NCBI GenBank assembly: GCA_023249645.1
Contig: JAHFCF010000015.1
Span: 1-59,931 of the forward strand
DNA length: 59,931 bases
From: Elusimicrobiota bacterium
GTDB taxonomy: Bacteria; Elusimicrobiota; Elusimicrobia; UBA1565; UBA9628
Direction: 5' to 3'
Position numbers and translations under genes: made by a program. A model generated the notes under the pieces. It searched no databases and had not been told where the DNA came from. It was given only the letters and a program-made list of their open reading frames with translations. Shown in pieces: positions 16,821 through 24,288 of the stretch. The stretch's first letter is position 1; each line of letters starts with the position of its first letter.

Positions 16821-17695
16821 AGGCGGGATTTGCAGAGCAGATAGAAGGCGTTGAGAGTCCAGCGATGATTCAGGGCCGCCTGAAATTCCCCGGCTGCTGG
16901 CGCAGGTCGGCCATGCTCCAGCAGATAAAGTCCGCGCATGAGCCGCGCATGGTGCGCGAAGAGAGGAAGAGCCGGCCGGAGGATGGGATGCTCCGCTGCG
17001 AGAGCCGACAGATGCTCCAAGAGCGACAGCCTGGCCTCCTGGAAGGCGGCGCTTTTGGAATAGTTCTCCGGATGGGAGGTCCAGCTGCCGAAGAGCCCAG
17101 GCACATATCTCAGTTTTGCGTCGGCCGCGAAAAGGCGCGCGAAGAATTCAGCGTCATCCAACCCGCTGAGCGCCGGATCGTCCGAGAATCCTCCCAGCCG
17201 CACGAAGAATTCTCTTCGCAGGATCAGGGTCTGCATGGAAACCAGCCCGCAGCCGAGAGCGCAGGCGCGCAGATGTTGGGCGCCATCCGCCTGCCGGCTG
17301 ATGACCGTGTCGATGAGCCGTCCCTGTTCGTCTCGGCGCTCATAATCGGAATAGGCGCCGTCGATGCGCGCGTCCGCGCGCAGGACGGCGAGCTGGCGCG
17401 CCAGCCGTCCCTCAAGCATGAGATCGTCCTGGTCCAGGATGCAGAGGAACTCGGCGTTGGCCAGTTGAGCCGCGGCATTGATGGAGGCTCCTTTGCCCGC
17501 ATGCGTCCTCACTTCGAAGCGGACTCGTCCAGCGTACTGCTCGATGACCGGCCCCGGAAGAGGGATCGTCGAGCCGTCGTCCAGAACGATGATCTCGACG
17601 GATGCTCCGCGTTGGGAGAGGACGCTATCCAAGGTCCTCTCAAGCCAAGGCCTTCCGTTATAATAAGGAACTACGACACAGATGTCTGGTTTCAT
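16814..17695 (-). CDS. GT2-family glycosyltransferase
   Basis: The start at 17695 gives MKPDICVVVPYYNGRPWLERTL, the standard GT-A N-terminus; the longer frame would run through the palindromic region. The 293-residue enzyme shows EIIVLDDGS, then FLCILDQDDLMLEGRLARQL (the DxD-type metal site) and LDDAEFFARLFA. It is an inverting cytoplasmic transferase of the repeat-unit pathway with unknown donor. Upstream is a 166-bp gap carrying three perfect palindromes, the widest break in the operon. Confidence 0.87.
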   Translation of the reverse strand: MKPDICVVVPYYNGRPWLERTLDSVLSQRGASVEIIVLDDGSTIPLPGPVIEQYAGRVRFEVRTHAGKGASINAAAQLANAEFLCILDQDDLMLEGRLARQLAVLRADARIDGAYSDYERRDEQGRLIDTVISRQADGAQHLRACALGCGLVSMQTLILRREFFVRLGGFSDDPALSGLDDAEFFARLFAADAKLRYVPGLFGSWTSHPENYSKSAAFQEARLSLLEHLSALAAEHPILRPALPLFAHHARLMRGLYLLEHGRPAPAAGEFQAALNHRWTLNAFYLLCKSRLC

Positions 17696-17704
17696 GAGAA
17701 GGTG

Positions 17705-17722
17705 ACTGTGTCCGGACACAGT
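17705..17722. promoter_or_regulatory. 18-bp perfect palindrome upstream of the GT2 gene (copy 2)
   Basis: ACTGTGTCCGGACACAGT, identical to 6341-6358, ends 9 bp before the GT2 start codon. It is the first of three perfect palindromes in this gap. Identity of all 18 bases at two places in the same operon is far beyond chance for a sequence of this size. Confidence 0.5.
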
Positions 17723-17757
17723 GGATGGGCCTGCAAAAAAGTTTCCAACTCCAGCCC

Positions 17758-17775
17758 ACTGTTGCCGGCAACAGT
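17758..17775. repeat. 18-bp perfect palindrome, variant of the operon palindrome
   Basis: ACTGTTGCCGGCAACAGT is a perfect inverted repeat. It has the same length, the same ACTGT/ACAGT ends and the same CCGG core as the palindrome at 17705-17722, but a changed inner dinucleotide on each arm. The compensating changes suggest that the inverted symmetry, not the exact sequence, is what is kept. Confidence 0.5.
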
Positions 17776-17780
17776 TGAGC

Positions 17781-17809
17781 AACTCTGCGCGCGCAGAGTT
17801 TGTGGATAA
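17781..17809. repeat. 20-bp palindrome joined to a DnaA-box sequence
   Basis: AACTCTGCGCGCGCAGAGTT (17781-17800) is a perfect palindrome, followed with no gap by TGTGGATAA (17801-17809), the complement of the DnaA box TTATCCACA. The same unit, with a compensated change in the arms, recurs at 51400-51428 at the start of the HNH nuclease gene. Read on the plus strand it encodes NSARAEFVDK, similar to NSSREEFVDN of that protein, so it may be a relic of a related gene start. Confidence 0.45.
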
Positions 17810-17861
17810 GTCGCCTGAGAGTTGGCCGGAACTTCACGCCATCGAGCTCTTGCCTTGCTTT

Positions 17862-18821
17862 TCATGGAGAGGCGATCCCTGCCAATTCCTCTCCGCATCC
17901 AAGGCCGAGGGTGCCAAGGATCTTCTCGAGCGCGGAGAAGATCGACCGGCCCCGAGCGCGGGGAGGCTCGGCCCACTGCAGGAGCGTCCCATGCCGCAGA
18001 TGCATGCTGGCGTCGTAGATCTGAGGAGCCAGGCGGGCGAATGAGTAGACCTGGATCGTTTGAAAACCCGCCTGCCGCAAAGCGGACTTGAGCGCTGCGG
18101 CGGAGAAGATGTAAAGATGCCTGGGAACATCGAAAGCGAACCACCGGCGCGAGAAAAGGCGTCGGCCCAGGCTGTCGGCATTGGGCGTGTAGAGCCTCAG
18201 CGTGCCGCCGGGCTTGAGCCACTCGCGGCATTTCGAAAGAAGAGCCACCGGCTCATGGACGTGCTCCAGAGAGTGATTCATGGTGATATGGTCGACCGAG
18301 GCAGGTGCGAGTCCCGCCTCGAACACAGACCCGGCGATGATGCGGATGCCTCGGCTTTCAGCCAGGGCCGCGGAGACGGGATCGGGCTCGATGCCGATGA
18401 CGCCAAATCCCAGAGACTTCATCTTGACAAGGAAATCTCCCCGGCCGCAGCCGATGTCGAGAACGACGCCTCCGGGCTGATGGGGGGGAAGAAGCTCCTT
18501 GAGTTCGGCCGTGGCCCGCAGCCTCAAAGACCGGCTCTTGCCCAGGAGCGCGCCGAAAGCGCGCTCTTGGTCCGTGCCTCCGGGTTGGGGATAGCCGTAA
18601 TAGCCTGAGAGGATGGCCCGGCGCAGCGCGTCTCTGCATGCGCCCAGGAAACGCCGCCCACCCCAGGCCGACTCGGACGGCACCAACGCATGGGTGTAGT
18701 AACCTTGATAGTAGAGAGCCATGTCTTGCGGCGATGGCCGCGGCGAGAGCCAGAAAAGGCCGCAAGCCCGGCAGCGACGGATCGCGAAAACACCCTCATG
18801 GCCCATGGCACGGTCCTGCAA
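17862..18821 (-). CDS. class I SAM-dependent methyltransferase with N-terminal zinc-binding region
   Basis: The core shows VVLDIGCGRGDFLVKMKSLG (SAM-binding motif I) and DHITMNHSLEHVHEPVALL, as in sugar or lipid O-methyltransferases of glycan loci. The N-terminus carries RCRACGLFWLSPRP, the second half of a zinc knuckle. The start given (TTG at 18821, 319 aa) is doubtful. The frame stays open to 18917 and upstream codons give ENCLLC, the matching first CxxC, so translation probably begins near 18883-18890 at a near-cognate codon, overlapping the Wzx stop. No ATG or GTG fits. It likely methylates a sugar of the repeat unit or terminates the chain. Confidence 0.82.
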   Translation of the reverse strand: MQDRAMGHEGVFAIRRCRACGLFWLSPRPSPQDMALYYQGYYTHALVPSESAWGGRRFLGACRDALRRAILSGYYGYPQPGGTDQERAFGALLGKSRSLRLRATAELKELLPPHQPGGVVLDIGCGRGDFLVKMKSLGFGVIGIEPDPVSAALAESRGIRIIAGSVFEAGLAPASVDHITMNHSLEHVHEPVALLSKCREWLKPGGTLRLYTPNADSLGRRLFSRRWFAFDVPRHLYIFSAAALKSALRQAGFQTIQVYSFARLAPQIYDASMHLRHGTLLQWAEPPRARGRSIFSALEKILGTLGLGCGEELAGIASP

Positions 18822-18886
18822 ATCGGAATAAGCGATTGCGCCCGTTTGCAGGCACAGAAGGCAGTTCTCGACCTTTTCAGTGGAGA

Positions 18887-20389
18887 TTATTGTTTCAGCC
18901 TCGAAAACCTCAGGATCTCATCGCGGGCCTGCGCATCCAGGCCCAGGCGCCAGGCGCCGCACGCGTAGAGGGACAGAGCGACGAGGACCGCAAAAACAGG
19001 GAGAGGACTCAGGAGCGGAGCTCCGCTCCAGCACAACGCCGCCAGGATCATCGCCGGGACTACCAGGACCGAAGCGAAGATCCTAAGGGTCTTGAGATGC
19101 GCGGCCATTGATCCGCCCAAAAGGACGATGGCGGCCGCGTGCAGGAGGATGGCGTCGATGCTGACGCGCACGACCCAGGCCATGGCCGCGCCCTGCACTT
19201 CGAAGTTCTTGGTCAAGACATAGGCCGCCGGGATATACAGGACCGTCTCAAAGCAGTAGAAATAAAGCGGGATCTCAGGCCTGCCCATGCCCAAGATGAC
19301 GTTGAGCGCGGGGCGCGCCGCGGCGTTCATGAGTCCGCCCACGACCAGCAGGGAGAGGATGATGGAGGAACGCTGCGCGAACTCCGGGCCCATCCAGGCC
19401 GCGAGGAAAGGCTTGCTCAGCAATCCCAGGAACACGGCGAAAAAACCGTAGATGATTAGGACGTAAGCTGTTCCTCGTCTGTGTAAGTCCTTGTTTTTCT
19501 CGACATCCTGGGCGTGCAGATAGCTGAAGGAAGGGAAAAGGACCGAGGAAAAGGCCGAGGGGATGATGCCGAGATGGTCGACCAATGAGGCCGGCACGGA
19601 ATAAAAGGTCAGATGCGTGAGAGAGGCGTTGCGAGCGAGGAAGATCTTCTCGATGTTGGCAAGGATGGGAGAAAGGAGTCCGGCGGCGGTGACGAAGCCT
19701 CCGAAGCGCAGAAGGCGTCGGGCGACTGCGCTATCCCAATGAGGATGCTTGAGCTCCGGGACGAGAAAGAGACATAAGGCCCACTGGACGAGGGCGATGA
19801 AGGCCTGGATCGCGGCGATGGCCGTGAGGACGGCGATCAAGGAAAAACCGCGCCAGAGGAGCAGGACTGTGCACGCAGTCTGGAGTGTTCCGCCAGCGGC
19901 GGCGATCATGTTGAGCTTGGCGAATTGACCTAGGGAGCGCAGCACACCCGTGGCCGGACCGGAGAGGATGTTGCAGGCGAATCCAAGCGAAGCGATGGCG
20001 ATGGCCAAGGCCGCGGGAGCCCTGAGACGCTCAGGGACGGCAAGGAAGCTGGATACGAACCACGTGGCGCCGAAACTGACAGCCGTGATCATGACCAGAA
20101 CGCAGCAGGCCAGCATGAGAGTCGAGGTCCAGACGGTACCCGCTAAAAGCTTGTAGTTGCCGCTGCCTAAGGCCTCGGCCGCGTACTTCGTCGCGGCCGT
20201 GCCCAGGCCGAATTCAAGAAAAATGAAATACCCCAGAGCGAACCCCGAGAGGGCATAGAGGCCGTAGAACTCAGGACCCATATGACGCACGATGAAGGGC
20301 GTGGCCAAGAATGAGATGATCCCCAGCCATATCTGAGAGAAGAAACCGAAGGCGACACCGGAGACGAGCACACGCCCTAGATTCTTCAT
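18887..20389 (-). CDS. wzx: Wzx-type oligosaccharide flippase
   Basis: A 500-residue protein with about 12-14 predicted membrane segments in the MATE/MVF-like pattern. It begins with FFSQIWLGIISFLATPFIVRHMGPEFYGLYAL, the typical Wzx/RfbX N-terminal helix pair. Such proteins flip the undecaprenyl-linked repeat unit to the periplasmic side. It overlaps the Wzy gene by 4 bp and is in the canonical order next to polymerase, autokinase and exporter. No catalytic motif is expected in this family. Confidence 0.88.
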   Translation of the reverse strand: MKNLGRVLVSGVAFGFFSQIWLGIISFLATPFIVRHMGPEFYGLYALSGFALGYFIFLEFGLGTAATKYAAEALGSGNYKLLAGTVWTSTLMLACCVLVMITAVSFGATWFVSSFLAVPERLRAPAALAIAIASLGFACNILSGPATGVLRSLGQFAKLNMIAAAGGTLQTACTVLLLWRGFSLIAVLTAIAAIQAFIALVQWALCLFLVPELKHPHWDSAVARRLLRFGGFVTAAGLLSPILANIEKIFLARNASLTHLTFYSVPASLVDHLGIIPSAFSSVLFPSFSYLHAQDVEKNKDLHRRGTAYVLIIYGFFAVFLGLLSKPFLAAWMGPEFAQRSSIILSLLVVGGLMNAAARPALNVILGMGRPEIPLYFYCFETVLYIPAAYVLTKNFEVQGAAMAWVVRVSIDAILLHAAAIVLLGGSMAAHLKTLRIFASVLVVPAMILAALCWSGAPLLSPLPVFAVLVALSLYACGAWRLGLDAQARDEILRFSRLKQ

Positions 20390-21750
20390 GACTCGGCCGC
20401 CGGCCGGGTGGAAACGGCGGCGATCATGGCGGCCACGAGCCAGAAAGGTTCCATCACCTTGATGATGATGAAGGTGTTGGAGGTGAACGCATGCGTCAAA
20501 AGCCCCGCCAAGGCCGCGATGAAACCAACAGCCAGGCCGCGCACCCAGGGCTGTTGGGCGCGGCGCTTGGCTTCTATGCCCAATCGCCAGAGCGTCGTCA
20601 TCAGCCAGCCGAAGATGAAGAGTCCCGCCAGGCCGAGTTCGCCCAAGATCAGCCCATACTGCGTGTCCTCGAAGCCGATGCCGGTGATGCCGTGCCCGAG
20701 CACCGGATGCTCAGGCAGCCTCTTGGTGAGGATGCGATCCCACGCCCAGACGCGCTGGGCGGCGGAATCTTCCAGGGTGACGGGATAACCGAGGATATGC
20801 ACCTCGTGCAGCGTCCTATTCTTGCCGCCATGGAAGGTCAGGTCGATGCGCCCCAGAGTCTCCTGGCGGATGGCGGGATCGGCGAGCGCCAGAGCGCAGG
20901 CGATCAAGGCCGCGGAAACGATGAGGAACCGGCGGTTGCTGGCCAGAAGCAAGACCATCGCGGCGCAGACACCCATGCCCATATAAGAGGCGCGAGAGAG
21001 AGTCTGAAGGAAGGCGGGGAACATGAGCACCACCAGGCCGACCGTGGCGAGAACCCACTGGGAAGGGATCTCGGTGGCCACCCCCAGGAGGACCCCGAAG
21101 ACCACGATGTAGTAGGCCCCCAGCGTCCCGGGTTCAGAGAAGGTCCGATGCCCGTAGAGCGCGTCATCGAAAGGCGCCGTGGTCCGATCGCCGGTCTGAT
21201 AATGATAGTTGTAGGCGTAGAGCGTGACGAGGACGGCCGTGAGCAGGCCGAAGAAGAGCGCCCGACGGATGTCCTCGTCCGTGTCCATGAGGTTGACGGC
21301 CATGAAGAAGACGGTGAAGTACTGGATGTACTTGAGACCGAAAAAGATCGCTTTCATGGGGGCCAGGTCGCCGCGGAAGATCCCCAGTCCCGTCGCCACG
21401 GCGCAGATCGCGATGTAGGCGACGATCGGCAGGTTCACCGCGGTCGTGCGAAGGACCGGCAGGTCCTTGCGGATGCTGATCCGGGCCAGCCACGCCAAGA
21501 AGACGGTCAGCAGGACGATGTCGTCGTAGCGGATGGTGATGGGCCTGCTGCCGGCCTGACCGACGCCGAATTCAGGAGAGAGCATCATCGAGAAGATCAG
21601 AAAAACCAGCCCGTACTTGGGATTATGGAAGGTGAGCAGGCCGAAAGTCGCGACCGCTAGGAGTCCGATGACAGGGCCCAACGGATAAGTCAGCGCCAAC
21701 CACGTGAGCGTCATCGCGCACAAGGCGCTCGCCACCAGGGACCATTTCAT
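20386..21750 (-). CDS. wzy: O-antigen ligase/polymerase family membrane protein (Wzy)
   Basis: I placed the start at 21750 (MKWSLVASALCAMTLTWLAL); the open frame reaches 22014 but only through the Wzc gene. The 454-residue protein is almost entirely hydrophobic helices with one large external loop holding RTLHEVHILGYPVTLEDSAAQRVWAWDRI. The Wzy_C pattern GHGITGIGFEDTQYGLILGELGLAGLFIFGW follows. It should polymerise repeat units in the periplasm. Its place between Wzx and Wzc supports polymerase rather than ligase. It lies 11 bp after the Wzc stop. Confidence 0.87.
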   Translation of the reverse strand: MKWSLVASALCAMTLTWLALTYPLGPVIGLLAVATFGLLTFHNPKYGLVFLIFSMMLSPEFGVGQAGSRPITIRYDDIVLLTVFLAWLARISIRKDLPVLRTTAVNLPIVAYIAICAVATGLGIFRGDLAPMKAIFFGLKYIQYFTVFFMAVNLMDTDEDIRRALFFGLLTAVLVTLYAYNYHYQTGDRTTAPFDDALYGHRTFSEPGTLGAYYIVVFGVLLGVATEIPSQWVLATVGLVVLMFPAFLQTLSRASYMGMGVCAAMVLLLASNRRFLIVSAALIACALALADPAIRQETLGRIDLTFHGGKNRTLHEVHILGYPVTLEDSAAQRVWAWDRILTKRLPEHPVLGHGITGIGFEDTQYGLILGELGLAGLFIFGWLMTTLWRLGIEAKRRAQQPWVRGLAVGFIAALAGLLTHAFTSNTFIIIKVMEPFWLVAAMIAAVSTRPAAES

Positions 21751-21761
21751 CGGAGAGGGAC

Positions 21762-23600
21762 CTACTGATACTGATAGGTGCTGTACAGGGTTCCCGTATC
21801 CGCCGCATGGAGATAGCTGATGGCGATGCCGAGGATCTTGTCCTTGCCGCAGGTCTGCAGCTGCTCCTTGGCGCGCTTGAGCGCCATGCGCGTGATCTGG
21901 CCGGCCCCATAGAACAGGACGGCCGCATCGAGACGGCGCAGCAGGAGCAGGACATCCCCATAGATAAGGACGGGAGGCGTGTCGAAGATGATCAGATCGA
22001 AGACATTCTTCCATTCGTCGACCAGCGCAGAGATGCGCTCGTTGGCCAAAATGCCCATCGCGTTGTGAGTCCTCATGCCCGCGGTCAGGATCTTGATGTT
22101 GTCGATCCCCGGGAAGTAGGCGACCTTGTCGGGATTTCTCCCGGCGATCAGGAAATCAGCCGTTGCGCGCACGGCGGCGCGCCAATCCACCTTGCCGGCG
22201 ACGACGTCGGCAAAGCCCGGCTCCTGCGGCAGGCCCAGGATGTTGTGCACGCAGGCGCGACGCATGTCCGTATCGATCAGGAGGACCTTCGAGCCGGCGC
22301 TGGCCGCCGTGAAAGCGACATTGAGCGCGCCCAAGGTCTTGCCTTCTCCCTCGGTGGCCGAGGCGAAGGCCAGCGCGATGCCGCGGCCCTTGACGGGCAG
22401 CTTGGAGAAGATGTTCACGCGCAGGGTATGATAGGGTTCGGCGAGCCTGGCCTTGGCGTCGTTGTTGAGGACCAGCAGGCGGATGCTGTTGGTGATCTTG
22501 CTGCGCTGGCCCCAAGGCCAGAAACGACGGCGCCAATCGTGGTGGGGGACGAAAGCGGCCAGGTTGGGGATCAGCGCCAGGACCGGCAGCTGGATGAAGT
22601 TCTCGATGTCTTCGATGGTGTTGATGGACAAGTCCAGGTTCTCGAAGAAGAACGCCAGGATGATGCCCAGGATGAATCCCAGGCCCCCCGCCACGCCATA
22701 GCTGCGCGAGCGGTTGGGGGAGATGGGAGAGCGCGGGGGGACGGCGGGATCCACGATCTGGACGACGGAGGAAAGAGAATTGACCTCTATCTTGGTCTCC
22801 TCATACTGCTTGCTCAGGGTGGCGAAGAGATCCTCGTTGGTCCGGACCTCCCGCGTGAGCCGGTTGAGCTCGGTCTCCTTGGCCGGCATCCGGGCCATCT
22901 TCTCTTCAAGCTCTCGGATGCGCCGCGAGATCTCGATGACATCCGGATGCTGTTCGGTATATTGGCCCAGGAGGTCTTTTTTCTTGAGCTGCAGGTCATT
23001 GAGCTTGGCGGTCATGAGATCCGACGACAAAGGCGAGCCGTTGGTCTCCAAGAAATGCTGGCGATGGGCTTCCGCCTCAGCCAAACCTTGCTTGATCTGC
23101 TCCATGCGCTTCTCGATGTTCTGCAGGCTGGTCTTGACTTGCTTGCCCGCCTCTTCGAGATCGTATTCCTGGTAGGATTCGGCCAGGGCGTTGGCCAGTT
23201 CCGCGGCCGCGATGCGGTTGCCGAGCCTCACGGAGAGCCTGATGAGACCCGCCTCTTCCAAAGAGGCCACGGAATAGGCCGAGGATACCTCGGAGGTCAC
23301 GAGAGCGATGTGGCTCGGCGACGTGTCGGCGCCGAAGAGGCCCAGCTTGCGGGCAGCCCGCTCGGCGACATCGCTGGAGGTCAGGCTGCGCAGGGCATAG
23401 CTGGCCGGAGACAGAGCGGCCGACTGCTCCTCAGCAGGGCGGGATTGCACCTTGAGCATGACGCTGACCTCGTAGACGACCGGCTGGAAGCTGACATAGA
23501 CGACGCTGGTCGCCACGGAAGCGGCCAACGACAGGAAGATGACCCCCTTGCGGCGATTGAGCACCCTCCAATAATGATACAGCGAACCTTCGGAGATCAT
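21762..23600 (-). CDS. wzc: Wzc-type chain-length regulator and BY-kinase
   Basis: The 612-residue protein combines a Wzz domain and a bacterial tyrosine kinase. The Wzz part has a first membrane helix near residues 20-40, a long coiled-coil periplasmic region and a second helix at about 300-320 (GLGFILGIILAFFF). In the kinase, Walker A is SATEGEGKT, Walker A' is VLLIDTDMRR and Walker B is LIIFDTPPVLIYGD. The C-terminus ends in a tyrosine cluster, YSTYQYQ, the autophosphorylation site. It controls polymer length and export with Wza. It overlaps the Wza-like gene by 4 bp. Confidence 0.93.
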   Translation of the reverse strand: MISEGSLYHYWRVLNRRKGVIFLSLAASVATSVVYVSFQPVVYEVSVMLKVQSRPAEEQSAALSPASYALRSLTSSDVAERAARKLGLFGADTSPSHIALVTSEVSSAYSVASLEEAGLIRLSVRLGNRIAAAELANALAESYQEYDLEEAGKQVKTSLQNIEKRMEQIKQGLAEAEAHRQHFLETNGSPLSSDLMTAKLNDLQLKKKDLLGQYTEQHPDVIEISRRIRELEEKMARMPAKETELNRLTREVRTNEDLFATLSKQYEETKIEVNSLSSVVQIVDPAVPPRSPISPNRSRSYGVAGGLGFILGIILAFFFENLDLSINTIEDIENFIQLPVLALIPNLAAFVPHHDWRRRFWPWGQRSKITNSIRLLVLNNDAKARLAEPYHTLRVNIFSKLPVKGRGIALAFASATEGEGKTLGALNVAFTAASAGSKVLLIDTDMRRACVHNILGLPQEPGFADVVAGKVDWRAAVRATADFLIAGRNPDKVAYFPGIDNIKILTAGMRTHNAMGILANERISALVDEWKNVFDLIIFDTPPVLIYGDVLLLLRRLDAAVLFYGAGQITRMALKRAKEQLQTCGKDKILGIAISYLHAADTGTLYSTYQYQ

Positions 23601-24280
23601 GGGTGGCGCGTCACCACGGCGATGGTGATCCCGAAAGTGAAGAGGACGACCCAGGGGATGATGTTGTCGTTGAGCCAGCGCGCGCTCTTCGTGAACGACT
23701 TGGTCTGCACGTAGACCGTGTCCATGGGTTTGAGCTGCAGGTTCCCGGTGAAGTCGCCCTCAAGGACCTTCTCAAAATCATTGACGATCAGCCGCGCGGT
23801 CCTGTCGCCCTCCTTGCGGAAGATCTTCACGCTCTTGAGCTTGGCACCGTCCTTGGGACCGCCGGCCTTCATGATGAGGTCCATGATCCGCATGTCGTCC
23901 TTATATTCATAGGTCCCCGCCAGATTGATCTCGCCGGCGATGATCACGAATCGCGACGAGAAGACTCGCGTGCTGACATTGACCTTAGGATTGGATACGT
24001 AGACCGAAAGCTTCTTGATGAGGACCGCCCGGGCCTGTTCTGCGGTCAGGCCGGCGACATGCACGGCGCCGATCATCAGCATCTCGATGGATCCGTCAGG
24101 CTGGACGATGGCATCGCGCGAATATTCCTTGGCGGGAGAGACATCGATGGTCAGCGTGTCGCCGGGGGCGATGCGCCGCTCAACAGTGAGCGTTTCATCC
24201 CGGACGGCGGTCATGTCCTGGGCCCAGAGAGTCGTCGTCATGCTGCAGGCGAGAAGGACCGCGAAAGAAGATTTCAGCAT
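23597..24280 (-). CDS. wza: Wza-like polysaccharide export protein
   Basis: This 227-residue protein has a signal peptide (cleavage likely after LWAQ), a polysaccharide export domain (RIAPGDTLTIDV; IVQPDGSIEMLMIGAVHVAGLT) and one SLBB repeat (FVIIAGEINLAGTYEY; DLIMKAGG). It is shorter than E. coli Wza and lacks a lipobox Cys at the cleavage site. It ends with a hydrophobic helix (WVVLFTFGITIAVV) that could form the outer-membrane barrel or anchor. It should form the export channel docking on Wzc, whose gene follows with a 4-bp overlap. Confidence 0.9.
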   Translation of the reverse strand: MLKSSFAVLLACSMTTTLWAQDMTAVRDETLTVERRIAPGDTLTIDVSPAKEYSRDAIVQPDGSIEMLMIGAVHVAGLTAEQARAVLIKKLSVYVSNPKVNVSTRVFSSRFVIIAGEINLAGTYEYKDDMRIMDLIMKAGGPKDGAKLKSVKIFRKEGDRTARLIVNDFEKVLEGDFTGNLQLKPMDTVYVQTKSFTKSARWLNDNIIPWVVLFTFGITIAVVTRHP

Positions 24281-24288
24281 GAGACCCC

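Noticed and set aside
17801..17809. Chromosome origin (DnaA box)
   Set aside because: Only one box, inside a polysaccharide operon, with no AT-rich region, dnaA or dnaN nearby.
17721..18044. Possible 107-aa gene in the palindrome-rich gap
   Set aside because: Only a ten-residue match to the HNH protein start, then it runs antisense into the methyltransferase gene without family similarity; treated as a remnant.
21807..23714. 635-codon frame antisense to wzc
   Set aside because: Repetitive acidic and basic composition without motifs; the opposite strand holds a complete Wzc.
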